A stretch of DNA of 64,000 nucleotides from Puniceicoccus vermicola (GTDB taxonomy: Bacteria > Verrucomicrobiota > Verrucomicrobiia > Opitutales > Puniceicoccaceae), in assembly GCF_014230055.1 (NCBI RefSeq), contig NZ_JACHVA010000126.1, forward strand, positions 1 to 64,000, read 5' to 3'. The notes beneath the pieces were generated by a model. It searched no databases, was not told the origin of the DNA, and saw only the letters and a program-made list of their open reading frames with translations. Below are positions 45,832 to 54,067 of the stretch, one piece after another (the first letter of the stretch is position 1; each line of letters begins with the position of its first letter). The translations under genes were made by a program, and so were the position numbers.

Positions 45832-47177
45832 GCCGTGGACCGGAGAGCGCAATCGGCGTAACCGAGTTGACCCGTTCCCTGAAACGAGTGATCGAGGATG
45901 GGTTTCCGGCGGTTTGGGTTCGTGGGGAGATTTCCAATCTGCGGAAACAGCCGAGTGGGCATTGTTATTTTTCCCTGAAGGATTCGGGGAGTCAGATTTC
46001 GGCGGTTCTCTTCCGCGGGAATGCCTTGCGGGTGGAATGCGAACCGGGCGATGGGCGTCAGGTCTTGGCCTTTGGGGAACTTTCGGTCTACGAGCCGCGG
46101 GGGACCTACCAGATCATCATCCGTGAAATGATCGAGGACGGGATTGGCCGACTGCAGCGGGAGTTCGAGCGCCTGAAGGAAAAAATGCGGCGCGAGGGGT
46201 TGTTTGACGATTCACGGAAAAAGGCGCTTCCGGCGCTGCCCTTGAAGGTCGGCGTTGTGACCTCGGCCAGTGGAGCTGCCATTCGCGACATGATCAGTGT
46301 TTTCCGCCGGATGGACTGGCCGGGCAGTCTCCGGATTTTCCCCTCATCCGTGCAAGGGTCAGCGGCGATTCCCTCTCTGGTCCGGCAGATCGAGCGGGCG
46401 GGGCAGATGAAGGATCTCGATCTCCTCGTGGTCGCCCGGGGAGGGGGGAGTCTCGAGGATCTCTGGTGCTTTAATGATGAGAAAGTGGCGCGAGCCTTGG
46501 GGGATTGCCCGATTCCGACGATTTCAGCCATTGGACACGAAACCGATGTGGTCTTGACCGATTTTATTGCCGATCTCCGTAAAGAAACCCCGACAGGGGC
46601 AGCCGAGTGGATCAGTAGCGTTGTCGCCCGGGTCGTTCGCGATCTTGAGGCGACGGGAGTCGATTTGGTCCGGGCGGGGAGAGAATTGTTGCGATCCCGG
46701 TTGGCCGACCTGGAACAAATCCGAACCCGAACGGTGGCGAGGCCGTTTCTCAGGCAAATTGAAAGCAACTCCCAGAGACTCGACGAATGGCGGGACCGGA
46801 TTCTCCGGACGGTCGAGCAGGGATTTGCCCAGAAGTGGAATGAGAAGGATCAGTTGAAGAACCGCCTGAAATTGCGAAGCCCCGACCGAATGCTAGCCCT
46901 GCGGAAGACGGATTTCGCAACGATCCGGAAGCGGCTGCAGCTGGTGGTGGATCGGAGGGCCAAGGAGAAGAAGGAAAAGGTGGAACACCTGATCCCAGCT
47001 CTCCGTGCCGGCGGTTTGGATCATACCCTTCGTCGGGGATTTGCAGTGGTCCGGGACGAAAAAGGTGAACCGCACAAGAAAGCGGCGGATTGGAAGGTCG
47101 GGGATACGCTCTCGATCCAGTTCCAGGATGGTCGGGTCGAGGCCCGAGCAGAAAAGATCGATCCGAAGGCGAAATAG
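45828..47177 (+). CDS. xseA: Exodeoxyribonuclease VII large subunit
   Basis: 449 residues from ATG 45828 (MSRGPESAIGVTELTRSLKR); a frame opening at 45735 reads through the end of the previous gene. The enzyme degrades single-stranded DNA. The N-terminal OB-fold (VWVRGEISNLRKQPSGHCYF) and catalytic domain (KVGVVTSASGAAIRDMISVF, LLVVARGGGSLEDLWCFNDE, PTISAIGHETDVVLTDFIAD) are intact. The small subunit xseB, often adjacent, is not found next to it. Confidence 0.96.
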   Translation: MSRGPESAIGVTELTRSLKRVIEDGFPAVWVRGEISNLRKQPSGHCYFSLKDSGSQISAVLFRGNALRVECEPGDGRQVLAFGELSVYEPRGTYQIIIREMIEDGIGRLQREFERLKEKMRREGLFDDSRKKALPALPLKVGVVTSASGAAIRDMISVFRRMDWPGSLRIFPSSVQGSAAIPSLVRQIERAGQMKDLDLLVVARGGGSLEDLWCFNDEKVARALGDCPIPTISAIGHETDVVLTDFIADLRKETPTGAAEWISSVVARVVRDLEATGVDLVRAGRELLRSRLADLEQIRTRTVARPFLRQIESNSQRLDEWRDRILRTVEQGFAQKWNEKDQLKNRLKLRSPDRMLALRKTDFATIRKRLQLVVDRRAKEKKEKVEHLIPALRAGGLDHTLRRGFAVVRDEKGEPHKKAADWKVGDTLSIQFQDGRVEARAEKIDPKAK

Positions 47178-47240
47178 CTTTCGGAGAATGGTTCGTAATT
47201 CCGCGCTTGCCCTCGTCCCGTTTGATCGTTGGTTCAAGGC

Positions 47241-48665
47241 ATGGCTTTGGATCGCTTAAAAGGTATCAAAGATCAATACGATGTGATCGTCATTGGTAGC
47301 GGGCTCGGTGGGCTCACTGCCGCGAACACGCTGGCAAAGGCGGGACGGGCGGTATTGGTCTTGGAGCATCATTACCAGCTCGGTGGGCTGGCCACATGGT
47401 TTAAGCGGCCCCGCGGGCATATTTTCGATATCTCCCTGCACGGATTTCCTTTCGGCATGCTCAAATCCTGCCGGAAGTATTGGACCAAGGAAATTGCCGA
47501 TTCGATCGTTCAGTTGAAGGACGTCCGCTTCATCAATCCTCAGTTTGATGTTTGGACGACTTTTGATCGTCAGGATTTTAGCCGGATTCTTGAGGAGGAA
47601 TTCAAGGTGCCCCGGGCCACCGTTGAAGCCTTCTTCGAACACCTTCGTGCGATGAACTACTACGACCGGGATAATCGCACCACCGGCGAAATGTTCGAGG
47701 AATTTTTCCCCGGTCGGTCGGATGTGAAGCGACTCCTCATGGAGCCCATCGCATATGCCAATGGTTCTTCGGAAAATGATCCCGCGATTACCTTTGGCAT
47801 TGTCTTCTCGAATTTCATGAGCAAAGGCGTCTTCACCTTCCAAGGAGGAACGGACGTCTTGGTCGGGAAGATGGAAGAAGAATTGAAGGCCAACGGCGTC
47901 GACATCCGGAAAAAGGTCCTCGTGGAAAAAATCGAAGTCGAGGAGGTCGACGGACTTCCGCAGGTGAGGGGAGTGACGGCCAACGGTAGATTCATCCCCG
48001 CCAAAGCAGTGGTTTCCAATGCCAACGTAAAGAACACGACCCAACGGTTGGTCGGAACTGAACACCTCGATCCCGAATACGCCAAAGCCGTGGATGCCGT
48101 ACGGGTTAACACCAGCTCTTGCCAAGTCTACATGGGGCTCCGCAAAGGTGAGTCGATCGAGAACATCGGTGACCTGGTCTTCACTTCGGCCGCAGAAAAA
48201 TTCTCAAGCGACGAGTTGACCGACCTCCACACCACCAGCCGGACCTTTTCCGTCTACTACCCGGACATGCGCCCGCACCTGGACCCTCCTCGCTACTCGG
48301 TAGTCGCCTCACTCAATGCCAAATGGTCAGACTGGGCCGACCTCGACGACGAAAGTTACGAACGGGAGAAAACGAGACTCTGCGAAGAATCCATTCAATC
48401 CCTGGAAACCTACCTCCCGGGAATCCGCCAAAAACTCGACCACGTAGAAGCCGCCACCCCCCGCACGGTCAATCACTATACCCGACACATCGGCGGAACC
48501 TCCTTCGGCACCAAATTCGAAGGTCTCCAAGTCTCCATGGACCTCCCCGAAAAAGTCCCCGGTCTCTATCACGCCGGGAGTGTAGGCATCATCATGTCCG
48601 GTTGGCTGGGAACAATCAATTACGGGGTCATCGTCTCCAGTAAAGTCGACCGCTTCCTCGGATAG
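47241..48665 (+). CDS. Phytoene-desaturase-like FAD oxidoreductase (first copy)
   Basis: 474 residues from ATG 47241. The dinucleotide-binding motif [17 protein letters not shown] lies near residue 20 and [14 protein letters not shown] follows; the C-terminal FAD-binding segment is [20 protein letters not shown]. This is the CrtI/phytoene desaturase superfamily, which includes carotenoid desaturases and isomerases and other amine-oxidase-like enzymes. No crtB is nearby, so the carotenoid link is not proven. The last 350 bases use many C-ending codons compared with the start. Confidence 0.82.
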   Translation: MALDRLKGIKDQYDVIVIGSGLGGLTAANTLAKAGRAVLVLEHHYQLGGLATWFKRPRGHIFDISLHGFPFGMLKSCRKYWTKEIADSIVQLKDVRFINPQFDVWTTFDRQDFSRILEEEFKVPRATVEAFFEHLRAMNYYDRDNRTTGEMFEEFFPGRSDVKRLLMEPIAYANGSSENDPAITFGIVFSNFMSKGVFTFQGGTDVLVGKMEEELKANGVDIRKKVLVEKIEVEEVDGLPQVRGVTANGRFIPAKAVVSNANVKNTTQRLVGTEHLDPEYAKAVDAVRVNTSSCQVYMGLRKGESIENIGDLVFTSAAEKFSSDELTDLHTTSRTFSVYYPDMRPHLDPPRYSVVASLNAKWSDWADLDDESYEREKTRLCEESIQSLETYLPGIRQKLDHVEAATPRTVNHYTRHIGGTSFGTKFEGLQVSMDLPEKVPGLYHAGSVGIIMSGWLGTINYGVIVSSKVDRFLG

Positions 48666-48707
48666 AACTAAGTGACACGAAGTCTATGCCAGAAGCTAAA
48701 TAGGATA

Positions 48708-48737
48708 AAATAGGGGTCAGGGTTAAAATGATTGACT
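48708..48737. repeat. 30-bp REP-like motif before the RAYT gene
   Basis: AAATAGGGGTCAGGG followed by TTAAAATGATTGACT. The same motif with two changes occurs at 53847-53876. It lies 30 bases before the RAYT start, the usual relation of a REP sequence to its transposase. Confidence 0.7.
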
Positions 48738-48766
48738 GACTGATTCGAATCCTATCTTTTTGAGGT

Positions 48767-49729
48767 ATGAGGCGTAGGAGACAGGTTGAGCAGGAGGGTG
48801 CGAATGGGTACTATCACTTGATGAGCCGGACCGTGAATGGGGAGGCTCTCTTTGGGGATCGGGAGAGAGAGGTTCTTCGGAAGATGATTTGGCAGGTCGC
48901 TGAGTTTTCCGGTGTTCGAGTGGTGACTTATGCGGTCATGAAAAATCATTTTCATCTCTTAGTTGAGGTTTCTGGGGTGGAGAGCGCGATTTCTGATAAA
49001 GAATTGGTTCGTCGTTACCAGATTCTCTATCCCGGGCCCACCCCTTGGCAGGGGATGTCACCGGAGGTTTTTCGGTCTCATTTGGCCGAGGGCACGCGAG
49101 AAGGGCAAGATATGAGGGCGTCGTTGATTCGCCGGATGAATGATGTTTCGGAAATGATGAAGACCCTGAAGCAGCGGTTTTCGCTCTGGTATAATCGTTC
49201 TCATGAGAGGTTTGGACCGCTCTGGTCGGATCGGTTTAAGAGCGTCCTGGTCGAGGGAGATCGTTGGGCTCTGCGAACGGTTGCAGCCTACATTGATTTA
49301 AATGCGGTGCGTGCGGGGCTGGTCGAGGATCCGAAAGATTATCGATTTTGTGGATATGGCGAGGCGATTGGAGGCGGGAAGCTGGCTCGCCAAGGTCTTG
49401 CGGTGATTGAGAAGGATCTCGCTGGGTATCGGCAGACGCTTTACGGTGCCGGATCGGAAGAGAGGTTGGACAAAGTTTCGATCAGTCGAGAGGAAGCCTT
49501 GCGGGTTCTGGAGGAGGAGAAGGGGAAGCTGCCTTTGGCCGTGGTTCTTCGCTGCCGGGTGCGTTATTTTACCGATGGCATGATTCTGGGTTCGCCGGAT
49601 TTTGTGGAGCGGCAGCTGAAGCATAGTCCGGATGATCGGAAGAGGGCGCGAAAGCCCCATGCGATGAAGGGGGCAGAATGGTCAGGATTGTCGGTCGGCA
49701 CGGGGTTGCGGAAGAATCTGTTCGGATAG
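48767..49729 (+). CDS. REP-associated tyrosine transposase (RAYT, Y1/HUH family)
   Basis: 320 residues, longer than a minimal IS200-type transposase. The metal-binding HUH motif is His61-Phe-His63 (MKNHFHLLVEV). A candidate nucleophile is Tyr142 (FSLWYNRSHERFGPLW), in the position expected for the catalytic tyrosine. The C-terminal third (about 220-320) is family-specific. RAYTs nick and move REP palindromes and are usually single-copy and domesticated; the related 30-bp motifs at 48708 and 53847 are likely substrates. Start ATG 48767. Confidence 0.9.
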   Translation: MRRRRQVEQEGANGYYHLMSRTVNGEALFGDREREVLRKMIWQVAEFSGVRVVTYAVMKNHFHLLVEVSGVESAISDKELVRRYQILYPGPTPWQGMSPEVFRSHLAEGTREGQDMRASLIRRMNDVSEMMKTLKQRFSLWYNRSHERFGPLWSDRFKSVLVEGDRWALRTVAAYIDLNAVRAGLVEDPKDYRFCGYGEAIGGGKLARQGLAVIEKDLAGYRQTLYGAGSEERLDKVSISREEALRVLEEEKGKLPLAVVLRCRVRYFTDGMILGSPDFVERQLKHSPDDRKRARKPHAMKGAEWSGLSVGTGLRKNLFG

Positions 49730-49809
49730 AGTTTGGCAGGTCAGGAGCTCTTCGAGATCTGGGATTCCGGCGTTGCCGTCTCGATGCCGATCCGATTCTG
49801 TCTTCTTGG

Positions 49810-50790
49810 ATGGATGAACCAGTGGGAAGCGAAGTAGCGAGTATGCAGGGCGGTCGCCGCTTTGAGGTGACGACTCAGGAAAATGTTCGTTTGGATCGCT
49901 GGTTGTCTGGTCAATTACCCGGTTTTTCCCGGTCCCGATGGCAGAAAGCGATTCGTAGTGGCGAGGTGAAGGTCGACGGTCAAAAGGTATCCCCACGGGA
50001 GATGCTTTCTACGGGCCGGATTGTCGAGATTGCCGCAAGCGCGCTTTCTATGGAAGATGACTCGGAGCATCCTCCCGAGCCTCAGCGTTTACCATTGGAC
50101 GTGCTTTGGGAAGACGACGATATTTTGGTTATCAACAAGGCCCCAGGGATGGTGGTGCATCCGGGCAATGGTTGTCGGGATGGCACGGTGGCCAATGCCG
50201 CGTTGGCCCACTGTGGCTCCTTGCCGAATCTTGGAGATCCTCTGAGACCCGGGATTGTTCATCGCTTGGACAAGGAAACTTCGGGGGTGTTGATCCTGGC
50301 GAAGTCGGTTCGTGGTGGGGCCGGACTCTTCGAGCAGTTCAAGGAGCGCAATCTTGAAAAAGAGTATCTGGCAGTCATCCAAGGAGTCCCGCTGGATGAT
50401 GAAGGAACCTGTGAAGGGAAAATTGGGAGGCACCCCGTGCGTCGAACGCGGATGGCCGTCACCGAGGATGGTCGACCTGCCGTTTCCCACTGGACGGTCA
50501 TGGGTGCTTCGATGGCCGATAATTGGGCCTGCGTCCGAGTGAAAATCGAGACGGGTCGTACCCATCAAATTCGGGTTCATCTTTCCGAAGCGGGTTTTCC
50601 TCTCGTTGGAGATCCCTTATACGGGTATCGTAAGAATCGATCCGGTGGATTGTCACGAAAGGCGGAACGAGTTCTCCTTCACGCAGCCCGATTGACTTTT
50701 CATCATCCGGTCGACGAGCGGAAACTCACAGTGGAAGCGTCGATCCCGATGGACATGCAGCCCTTCTGGGAGGAGGTCTGTGGAGGATAG
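49810..50790 (+). CDS. rluD: 23S rRNA pseudouridine synthase, RluD family
   Basis: 326 residues from ATG 49810; ATG 49843 is an alternative and neither has a clear Shine-Dalgarno. The frame extends back into the RAYT gene but that part is unlike the family. An N-terminal S4 domain (VRLDRWLSGQLPGFSRSRWQ) is followed by the catalytic domain with HRLDKETSGV (Asp154). RluD modifies U1911, U1915 and U1917 of helix 69. Assignment to RluD rather than a related RluA-family enzyme is likely but not certain. Confidence 0.85.
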   Translation: MDEPVGSEVASMQGGRRFEVTTQENVRLDRWLSGQLPGFSRSRWQKAIRSGEVKVDGQKVSPREMLSTGRIVEIAASALSMEDDSEHPPEPQRLPLDVLWEDDDILVINKAPGMVVHPGNGCRDGTVANAALAHCGSLPNLGDPLRPGIVHRLDKETSGVLILAKSVRGGAGLFEQFKERNLEKEYLAVIQGVPLDDEGTCEGKIGRHPVRRTRMAVTEDGRPAVSHWTVMGASMADNWACVRVKIETGRTHQIRVHLSEAGFPLVGDPLYGYRKNRSGGLSRKAERVLLHAARLTFHHPVDERKLTVEASIPMDMQPFWEEVCGG

Positions 50791-50798
50791 TTCCGAGA

Positions 50799-51143
50799 TT
50801 ATTGCCACAATCGCCCATTCCAGGCGGTTTTCGTGGGATCCATATTCTCGAAGCGAATGTAGGTGGTCGGGGGGGGCGAACCAATCAGCCTCTCCAGCAT
50901 TTTGGACAAAGGGGGAGTGAGGCTTTTGATTTGCTCGCGACTGATATCTGGACTGGATAGGGTGACGAGTGTCGATGGCCCAGTTTGATTCCCCAGTGCG
51001 ATTTGAGAATAGCAGTAGACGATTTGGATAAACGAGCTGTTGCGGTTGAGCGTTTTCGAGAGTAACTCGGTAACCTTGATTGAGAATTCAGCAAAGCTGG
51101 TCTCATCTTGGGGAATATTGCTATGGATATGGAGAATCGACAT
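50799..51143 (-). CDS. MIF-like tautomerase-superfamily protein lacking Pro1
   Basis: 114 residues, the length of macrophage migration inhibitory factor. It aligns end to end by eye: SILHIHSNIP for the first strand (MIF PMFIVNTNVP), LSKTLNRNSSFIQIV, and the diagnostic end TYIRFENMDPTKTAWNG (MIF YINYYDMNAANVGWNN). The residue after Met is Ser instead of the catalytic Pro1, so ordinary tautomerase activity is unlikely. On the opposite strand to its neighbours (rluD upstream, a small membrane protein and hemW beyond), with its own divergent promoter region. Role unknown. Confidence 0.85.
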   Translation of the reverse strand: MSILHIHSNIPQDETSFAEFSIKVTELLSKTLNRNSSFIQIVYCYSQIALGNQTGPSTLVTLSSPDISREQIKSLTPPLSKMLERLIGSPPPTTYIRFENMDPTKTAWNGRLWQ

Positions 51144-51182
51144 CTCTCAAAAGTAAGTAATTTGTAATCATTTTGTTAATTT

Positions 51183-51326
51183 ATGGACGATGACTCAAAC
51201 TTAAAATCTGACGAAAATGCATCGCCGGAGAAGAAGGGGATTCCGCTGCGTTGGATTCTCTATGCAATTCTGACCTATGCCTTCTTTCAGACTCTTTACA
51301 TCTGGTGGCAGGTGAGAGGTGCGTGA
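51183..51326 (+). CDS. 47-residue single-helix membrane protein upstream of hemW
   Basis: Starts ATG 51183 (MDDDSNLKSDENASPEKKG), with an acidic cytoplasmic-type head then one membrane helix (RWILYAILTYAFFQTLYIWW). It ends at TGA 51324-51326, eight bases inside the hemW frame whose GTG start is at 51319, so hemW translation may be coupled. Below the size usually annotated; no family recognised. Confidence 0.6.
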   Translation: MDDDSNLKSDENASPEKKGIPLRWILYAILTYAFFQTLYIWWQVRGA

Positions 51327-52464
51327 GGGAGATCCCAGCTTCATTCCGGCCGGAGGGGCGCTGTACTTGCACGTCCCGTTCTGCTCGTCGATCTGTGATT
51401 TCTGTGCCTTTGACAAGGCTCTTCCCTCTCCGGGAGATTGGGATCTGTATCGAGACAGTCTGAGCCGGGAGTGGGAATCGGTCCAGTTCGAGGGAGGAAT
51501 GAGTAGTGCCTTCTGGGGCGGGGGCACTCCTGGGCTTTTAAAGGCTTCGGACATTCGGAAGATTGGGGCGAAGTTCCAGGAAGTCCTCGAACCGGGGGCG
51601 GAGTGGACGGTTGAGCTTACCCCCCTTTGTCCAACTGCGGAAAAACTCGCAGCTTGGCGGGAAGTAGGGGTTAACCGGCTCTCTCTCGGAGTTCAGTCCT
51701 TTTCGCCGCGATTGTTGGAGGCCATGGGACGCCCGTATTCGACCGAAAAGATTCCCCAGATCGTCGAGAAGATCCGGTCGGCCGGATTTCGAAAGCTGAA
51801 TATCGACCTGATTATCGCATTCCCTGGTCAAACGCGGGAAGAATTGCAGATGGATCTCGAGAGAACGGTTTCTCTGCAGCCCGATCATATCTCGGTCTAC
51901 TGTCTTACCTTGGAGGAGGATACAGCCCTTTATACTCGATTGACGCGATCGGGGCACAGGCCGGATGCCGAGGAAGAGGCGGAGCTTTACGAAATGGCTT
52001 GGGGATTTTTGGAGGAAAAAGGTTACGCTCAGTACGAGGTGTCGAATTTCGCCCGAGAAGGTTCTCAGTGTGAGCACCATCTAAATGTCTGGAGGATGGG
52101 AAATTGGCGTGGATTTGGACCTTCGGCAGCGTCTCAGCTCGGGGAGTATCGATTCCACAATCCTCACGAACTCCAGCGGTGGGCCGATTTTGTTCCCTGC
52201 GACAAAATGGAGGACTACCCTGGAAGGCAGCGAACGGTGGGAGACGACCGGGTTCGCGAGAGAATCGTATTCGGGTTGAGGATGAATGAAGGAATTCCTT
52301 CGCAGGCGATTGAAGCGCTCTCAGAGGAAGGTCAGCAGTCGCTGAAAATTTTTCTGCAGCAGATTGAAAACGAGGGGTATTTGAACCGTTCTGGAGGACG
52401 GATTTCGCTGACTTTGGCGGGTCGTCTTGTCGCGGATGAAATTTCTCGTTGGATACTCTCCTAA
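51319..52464 (+). CDS. hemW: HemW-like radical SAM heme chaperone
   Basis: 381 residues from GTG 51319. The radical-SAM cluster motif is CxxxCxxC: Cys22, Cys26, Cys29 (HVPFCSSICDFCAF). Further typical segments are GGGTPGLL, GVNRLSLGVQSFSPRLLEAM, NIDLIIAFPGQTREEL, and HISVYCLTLEEDTALY. HemW proteins were named coproporphyrinogen III oxidases but act in heme trafficking in the tested cases. The four-Cys HemN pattern (CxxxCxxCxC) is absent, supporting HemW. Confidence 0.92.
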   Translation: MREGDPSFIPAGGALYLHVPFCSSICDFCAFDKALPSPGDWDLYRDSLSREWESVQFEGGMSSAFWGGGTPGLLKASDIRKIGAKFQEVLEPGAEWTVELTPLCPTAEKLAAWREVGVNRLSLGVQSFSPRLLEAMGRPYSTEKIPQIVEKIRSAGFRKLNIDLIIAFPGQTREELQMDLERTVSLQPDHISVYCLTLEEDTALYTRLTRSGHRPDAEEEAELYEMAWGFLEEKGYAQYEVSNFAREGSQCEHHLNVWRMGNWRGFGPSAASQLGEYRFHNPHELQRWADFVPCDKMEDYPGRQRTVGDDRVRERIVFGLRMNEGIPSQAIEALSEEGQQSLKIFLQQIENEGYLNRSGGRISLTLAGRLVADEISRWILS

Positions 52465-52471
52465 CTTTTAC

Positions 52472-52500
52472 TTGCACGCGACTTTAGGAGGGGGTAAAGC
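52472..52500 (+). promoter_or_regulatory. Putative promoter of the lipoprotein gene
   Basis: TTGCAC (52472-52477), 17 bases, TAAAGC (52495-52500), 14 bases before the ATG at 52514. Confidence 0.4.
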
Positions 52501-52513
52501 CTGAAAGTAGTTT

Positions 52514-53407
52514 ATGAACCGCCTTTCTTTTTTGTTCCCCGTTTTTGGGATAATTTTGCTGATAACCGGTTGCGGTGTCACAGTTGAAAATCTCACTCCG
52601 GCTCGTGTTCCTCAAAACCCATCGGGAATCTACACGATTACCATGCAAGCCGAAGCGAAGGGGGGCGCGGTGCGCAAGAGCACTCTTCAAGGGAATATTG
52701 TTATCGATGGGGAAACCCTCCCCATGGAGCGCAATCCGGCGGACCCGAACCTCTTCGATTTTGATTACGTAATGCCGGACGACCAATCCGAGGCAGCCTT
52801 CTACTTCATCTTGAACTACAACGTTCTCGGTGGCTCCAAAGAAAAACCGAAGCAATCGATTTCCAAGCTCTACACCTTCCAGCTCGTAAACAAATACGTG
52901 ATTCAATTGCAGGTAGACCGAGCTCCTGTGGGTCGACCTGTTACGGTTTTGGGCCGTCGTTTCTTCCGGTCGGACAAAATTGTCATCGGGGGTGTCGAAG
53001 CGGAAACTCGTTTTAAGTCGGACAACGAAATCGAATTCTTGGTTCCTCCGCTTCCAGCGGGTGAATCCTATTTCGTGCAGTTGCAGACCGATGGACGTAT
53101 GGTCCCGATTGGGAACTTCATGATCGACCTCTCCCTCCTGAAGGTTGCGCCGAAGAGTCTGGCCTTTGCATCCGGGGAAACGGCCGTTCTCGTCTTCTCG
53201 GTGGACTTTGATGCACCTGCTGGTGGTTTGGCCGTCCGTATCACGACCGATATTCCTCAGTCGGTGATCATGCCTGAAGTCATCATCCCCGGAGGCAGCC
53301 GTTCGGTGAGCGTCGCTATCGAGGGTGGACGTCCGGGGCAAGGGGCACTGTTTGCAGACGTGCCGGGCATGAAGGAAGTTACGATCCCGATTTCGGTCAC
53401 CGAGTAA
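52514..53407 (+). CDS. Lipoprotein with IPT/TIG-like domain
   Basis: 297 residues. The signal peptide ends in a lipobox, LITGC, with lipidated Cys20 (MNRLSFLFPVFGIILLITGC). An IPT/TIG-like beta domain occupies about 135-205 (APVGRPVTVLGRRFFRSDKI, SDNEIEFLVPPLPAGESYFV), and a further beta domain follows to the end. Probably anchored to the outer or inner membrane by the lipid. Function is not recognised. Monocistronic by its own promoter, with a hairpin after it. Confidence 0.75.
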   Translation: MNRLSFLFPVFGIILLITGCGVTVENLTPARVPQNPSGIYTITMQAEAKGGAVRKSTLQGNIVIDGETLPMERNPADPNLFDFDYVMPDDQSEAAFYFILNYNVLGGSKEKPKQSISKLYTFQLVNKYVIQLQVDRAPVGRPVTVLGRRFFRSDKIVIGGVEAETRFKSDNEIEFLVPPLPAGESYFVQLQTDGRMVPIGNFMIDLSLLKVAPKSLAFASGETAVLVFSVDFDAPAGGLAVRITTDIPQSVIMPEVIIPGGSRSVSVAIEGGRPGQGALFADVPGMKEVTIPISVTE

Positions 53408-53414
53408 TCGGAGA

Positions 53415-53450
53415 CCGGATGCGGGCCTCCGTCCGGGGGCGAGTAGACCT
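53415..53450. terminator. Candidate bidirectional terminator, lipoprotein gene and acyP
   Basis: CCGGATG CGG GCCT CCG TCCGG folds into a two-step hairpin (53415-53436). A short T-rich segment follows at 53447-53456. It lies between convergent genes. Confidence 0.4.
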
Positions 53451-53506
53451 TTTCTTCACTAGCGGCTCGGCCGCAGGGGAAGGAGTTCAGGCTTAGTGAA
53501 AATCCT

Positions 53507-53788
53507 CTAGCGTCGGATCTGGAAAGATCCGAGAGAGGATTCGCAGGGGTGGGATTGCTGCTGGGTATCCCGAATATAATCGGAGAGTCGTTCACCCACC
53601 GCTTCGACGAATTCCTTTGTTTCGGTGGGATCTCCTTGGGCAAGTAGATGGACTCGGCCATCGGAAAGATTTTCGACGAATCCGGTGACCTCGTATCCTT
53701 TCGCGACCTTGAGCGTCTCGTAGCGGAAGCCGACTCCTTGGACCAACCCGGAGAACCATACCTCGGTCTCTATCTTTTGTTCAGACAT
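53507..53788 (-). CDS. acyP: Acylphosphatase
   Basis: 93 residues, usual length. It hydrolyses acyl phosphates. Catalytic Arg22 (GLVQGVGFRY) and Asn40 (GFVENLSDGRVHLL) are both present in their standard motifs. The C-terminal segment (SSLGSFQIRR) differs a little from the usual ending. Single minus-strand gene, with a REP-like motif behind its start. Confidence 0.92.
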   Translation of the reverse strand: MSEQKIETEVWFSGLVQGVGFRYETLKVAKGYEVTGFVENLSDGRVHLLAQGDPTETKEFVEAVGERLSDYIRDTQQQSHPCESSLGSFQIRR

Positions 53789-53846
53789 GACTCCATGATT
53801 TGTCCGGAATCCGACTCTGAGACCAGCGAATCTTTTGAAATTAGGA

Positions 53847-53876
53847 AAATAGGGGTCAGGGATAAAATAATTGACT
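53847..53876. repeat. Second 30-bp REP-like motif, non-autonomous copy
   Basis: AAATAGGGGTCAGGG followed by ATAAAATAATTGACT; 28 of 30 positions match 48708-48737 in the same orientation, without a transposase gene nearby. Lies between acyP and the ribonucleotide reductase gene. Confidence 0.7.
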
Positions 53877-53983
53877 TGGTGGAATGGTCATATGGATCGA
53901 GAAGGGGAACTTTTCGCGAGGATTAGGAGGGGTGAAAACCGAAGCATTTTGCGTTTTGGTCGTGCGGGCATCTGAGAATAAGA

Positions 53984-53999
53984 GATACAAGATATAGTG
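53984..53999. promoter_or_regulatory. NrdR box 1
   Basis: ATACAAGATATAGTGT matches the NrdR consensus (acaCwAtATaTwGtgt) at 14 of 16 positions. It overlaps a possible -10 (TATAGT, 53992-53997). Paired with box 2 exactly 31 bases downstream. Confidence 0.75.
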
Positions 54000-54014
54000 T
54001 TATTAAGCAGCTAG

Positions 54015-54030
54015 ATTTCTATATCTGGTG
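54015..54030. promoter_or_regulatory. NrdR box 2 (degenerate)
   Basis: TTTCTATATCTGGTGG: the ten-base core CTATATCTGG matches eight positions of CwATATATwG. Centre-to-centre distance from box 1 is 31 bases, the spacing found in NrdR-regulated promoters, so both sites are likely used together. Confidence 0.55.
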
Positions 54031-54067
54031 GTTTTGACGCCAATTCATCTTATTTTAGCCCTTTTCT

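Noticed and set aside
53890-54067. Cobalamin riboswitch before the B12-dependent reductase
   Set aside because: No B12 box or matching stems were seen; the NrdR boxes explain the region better.
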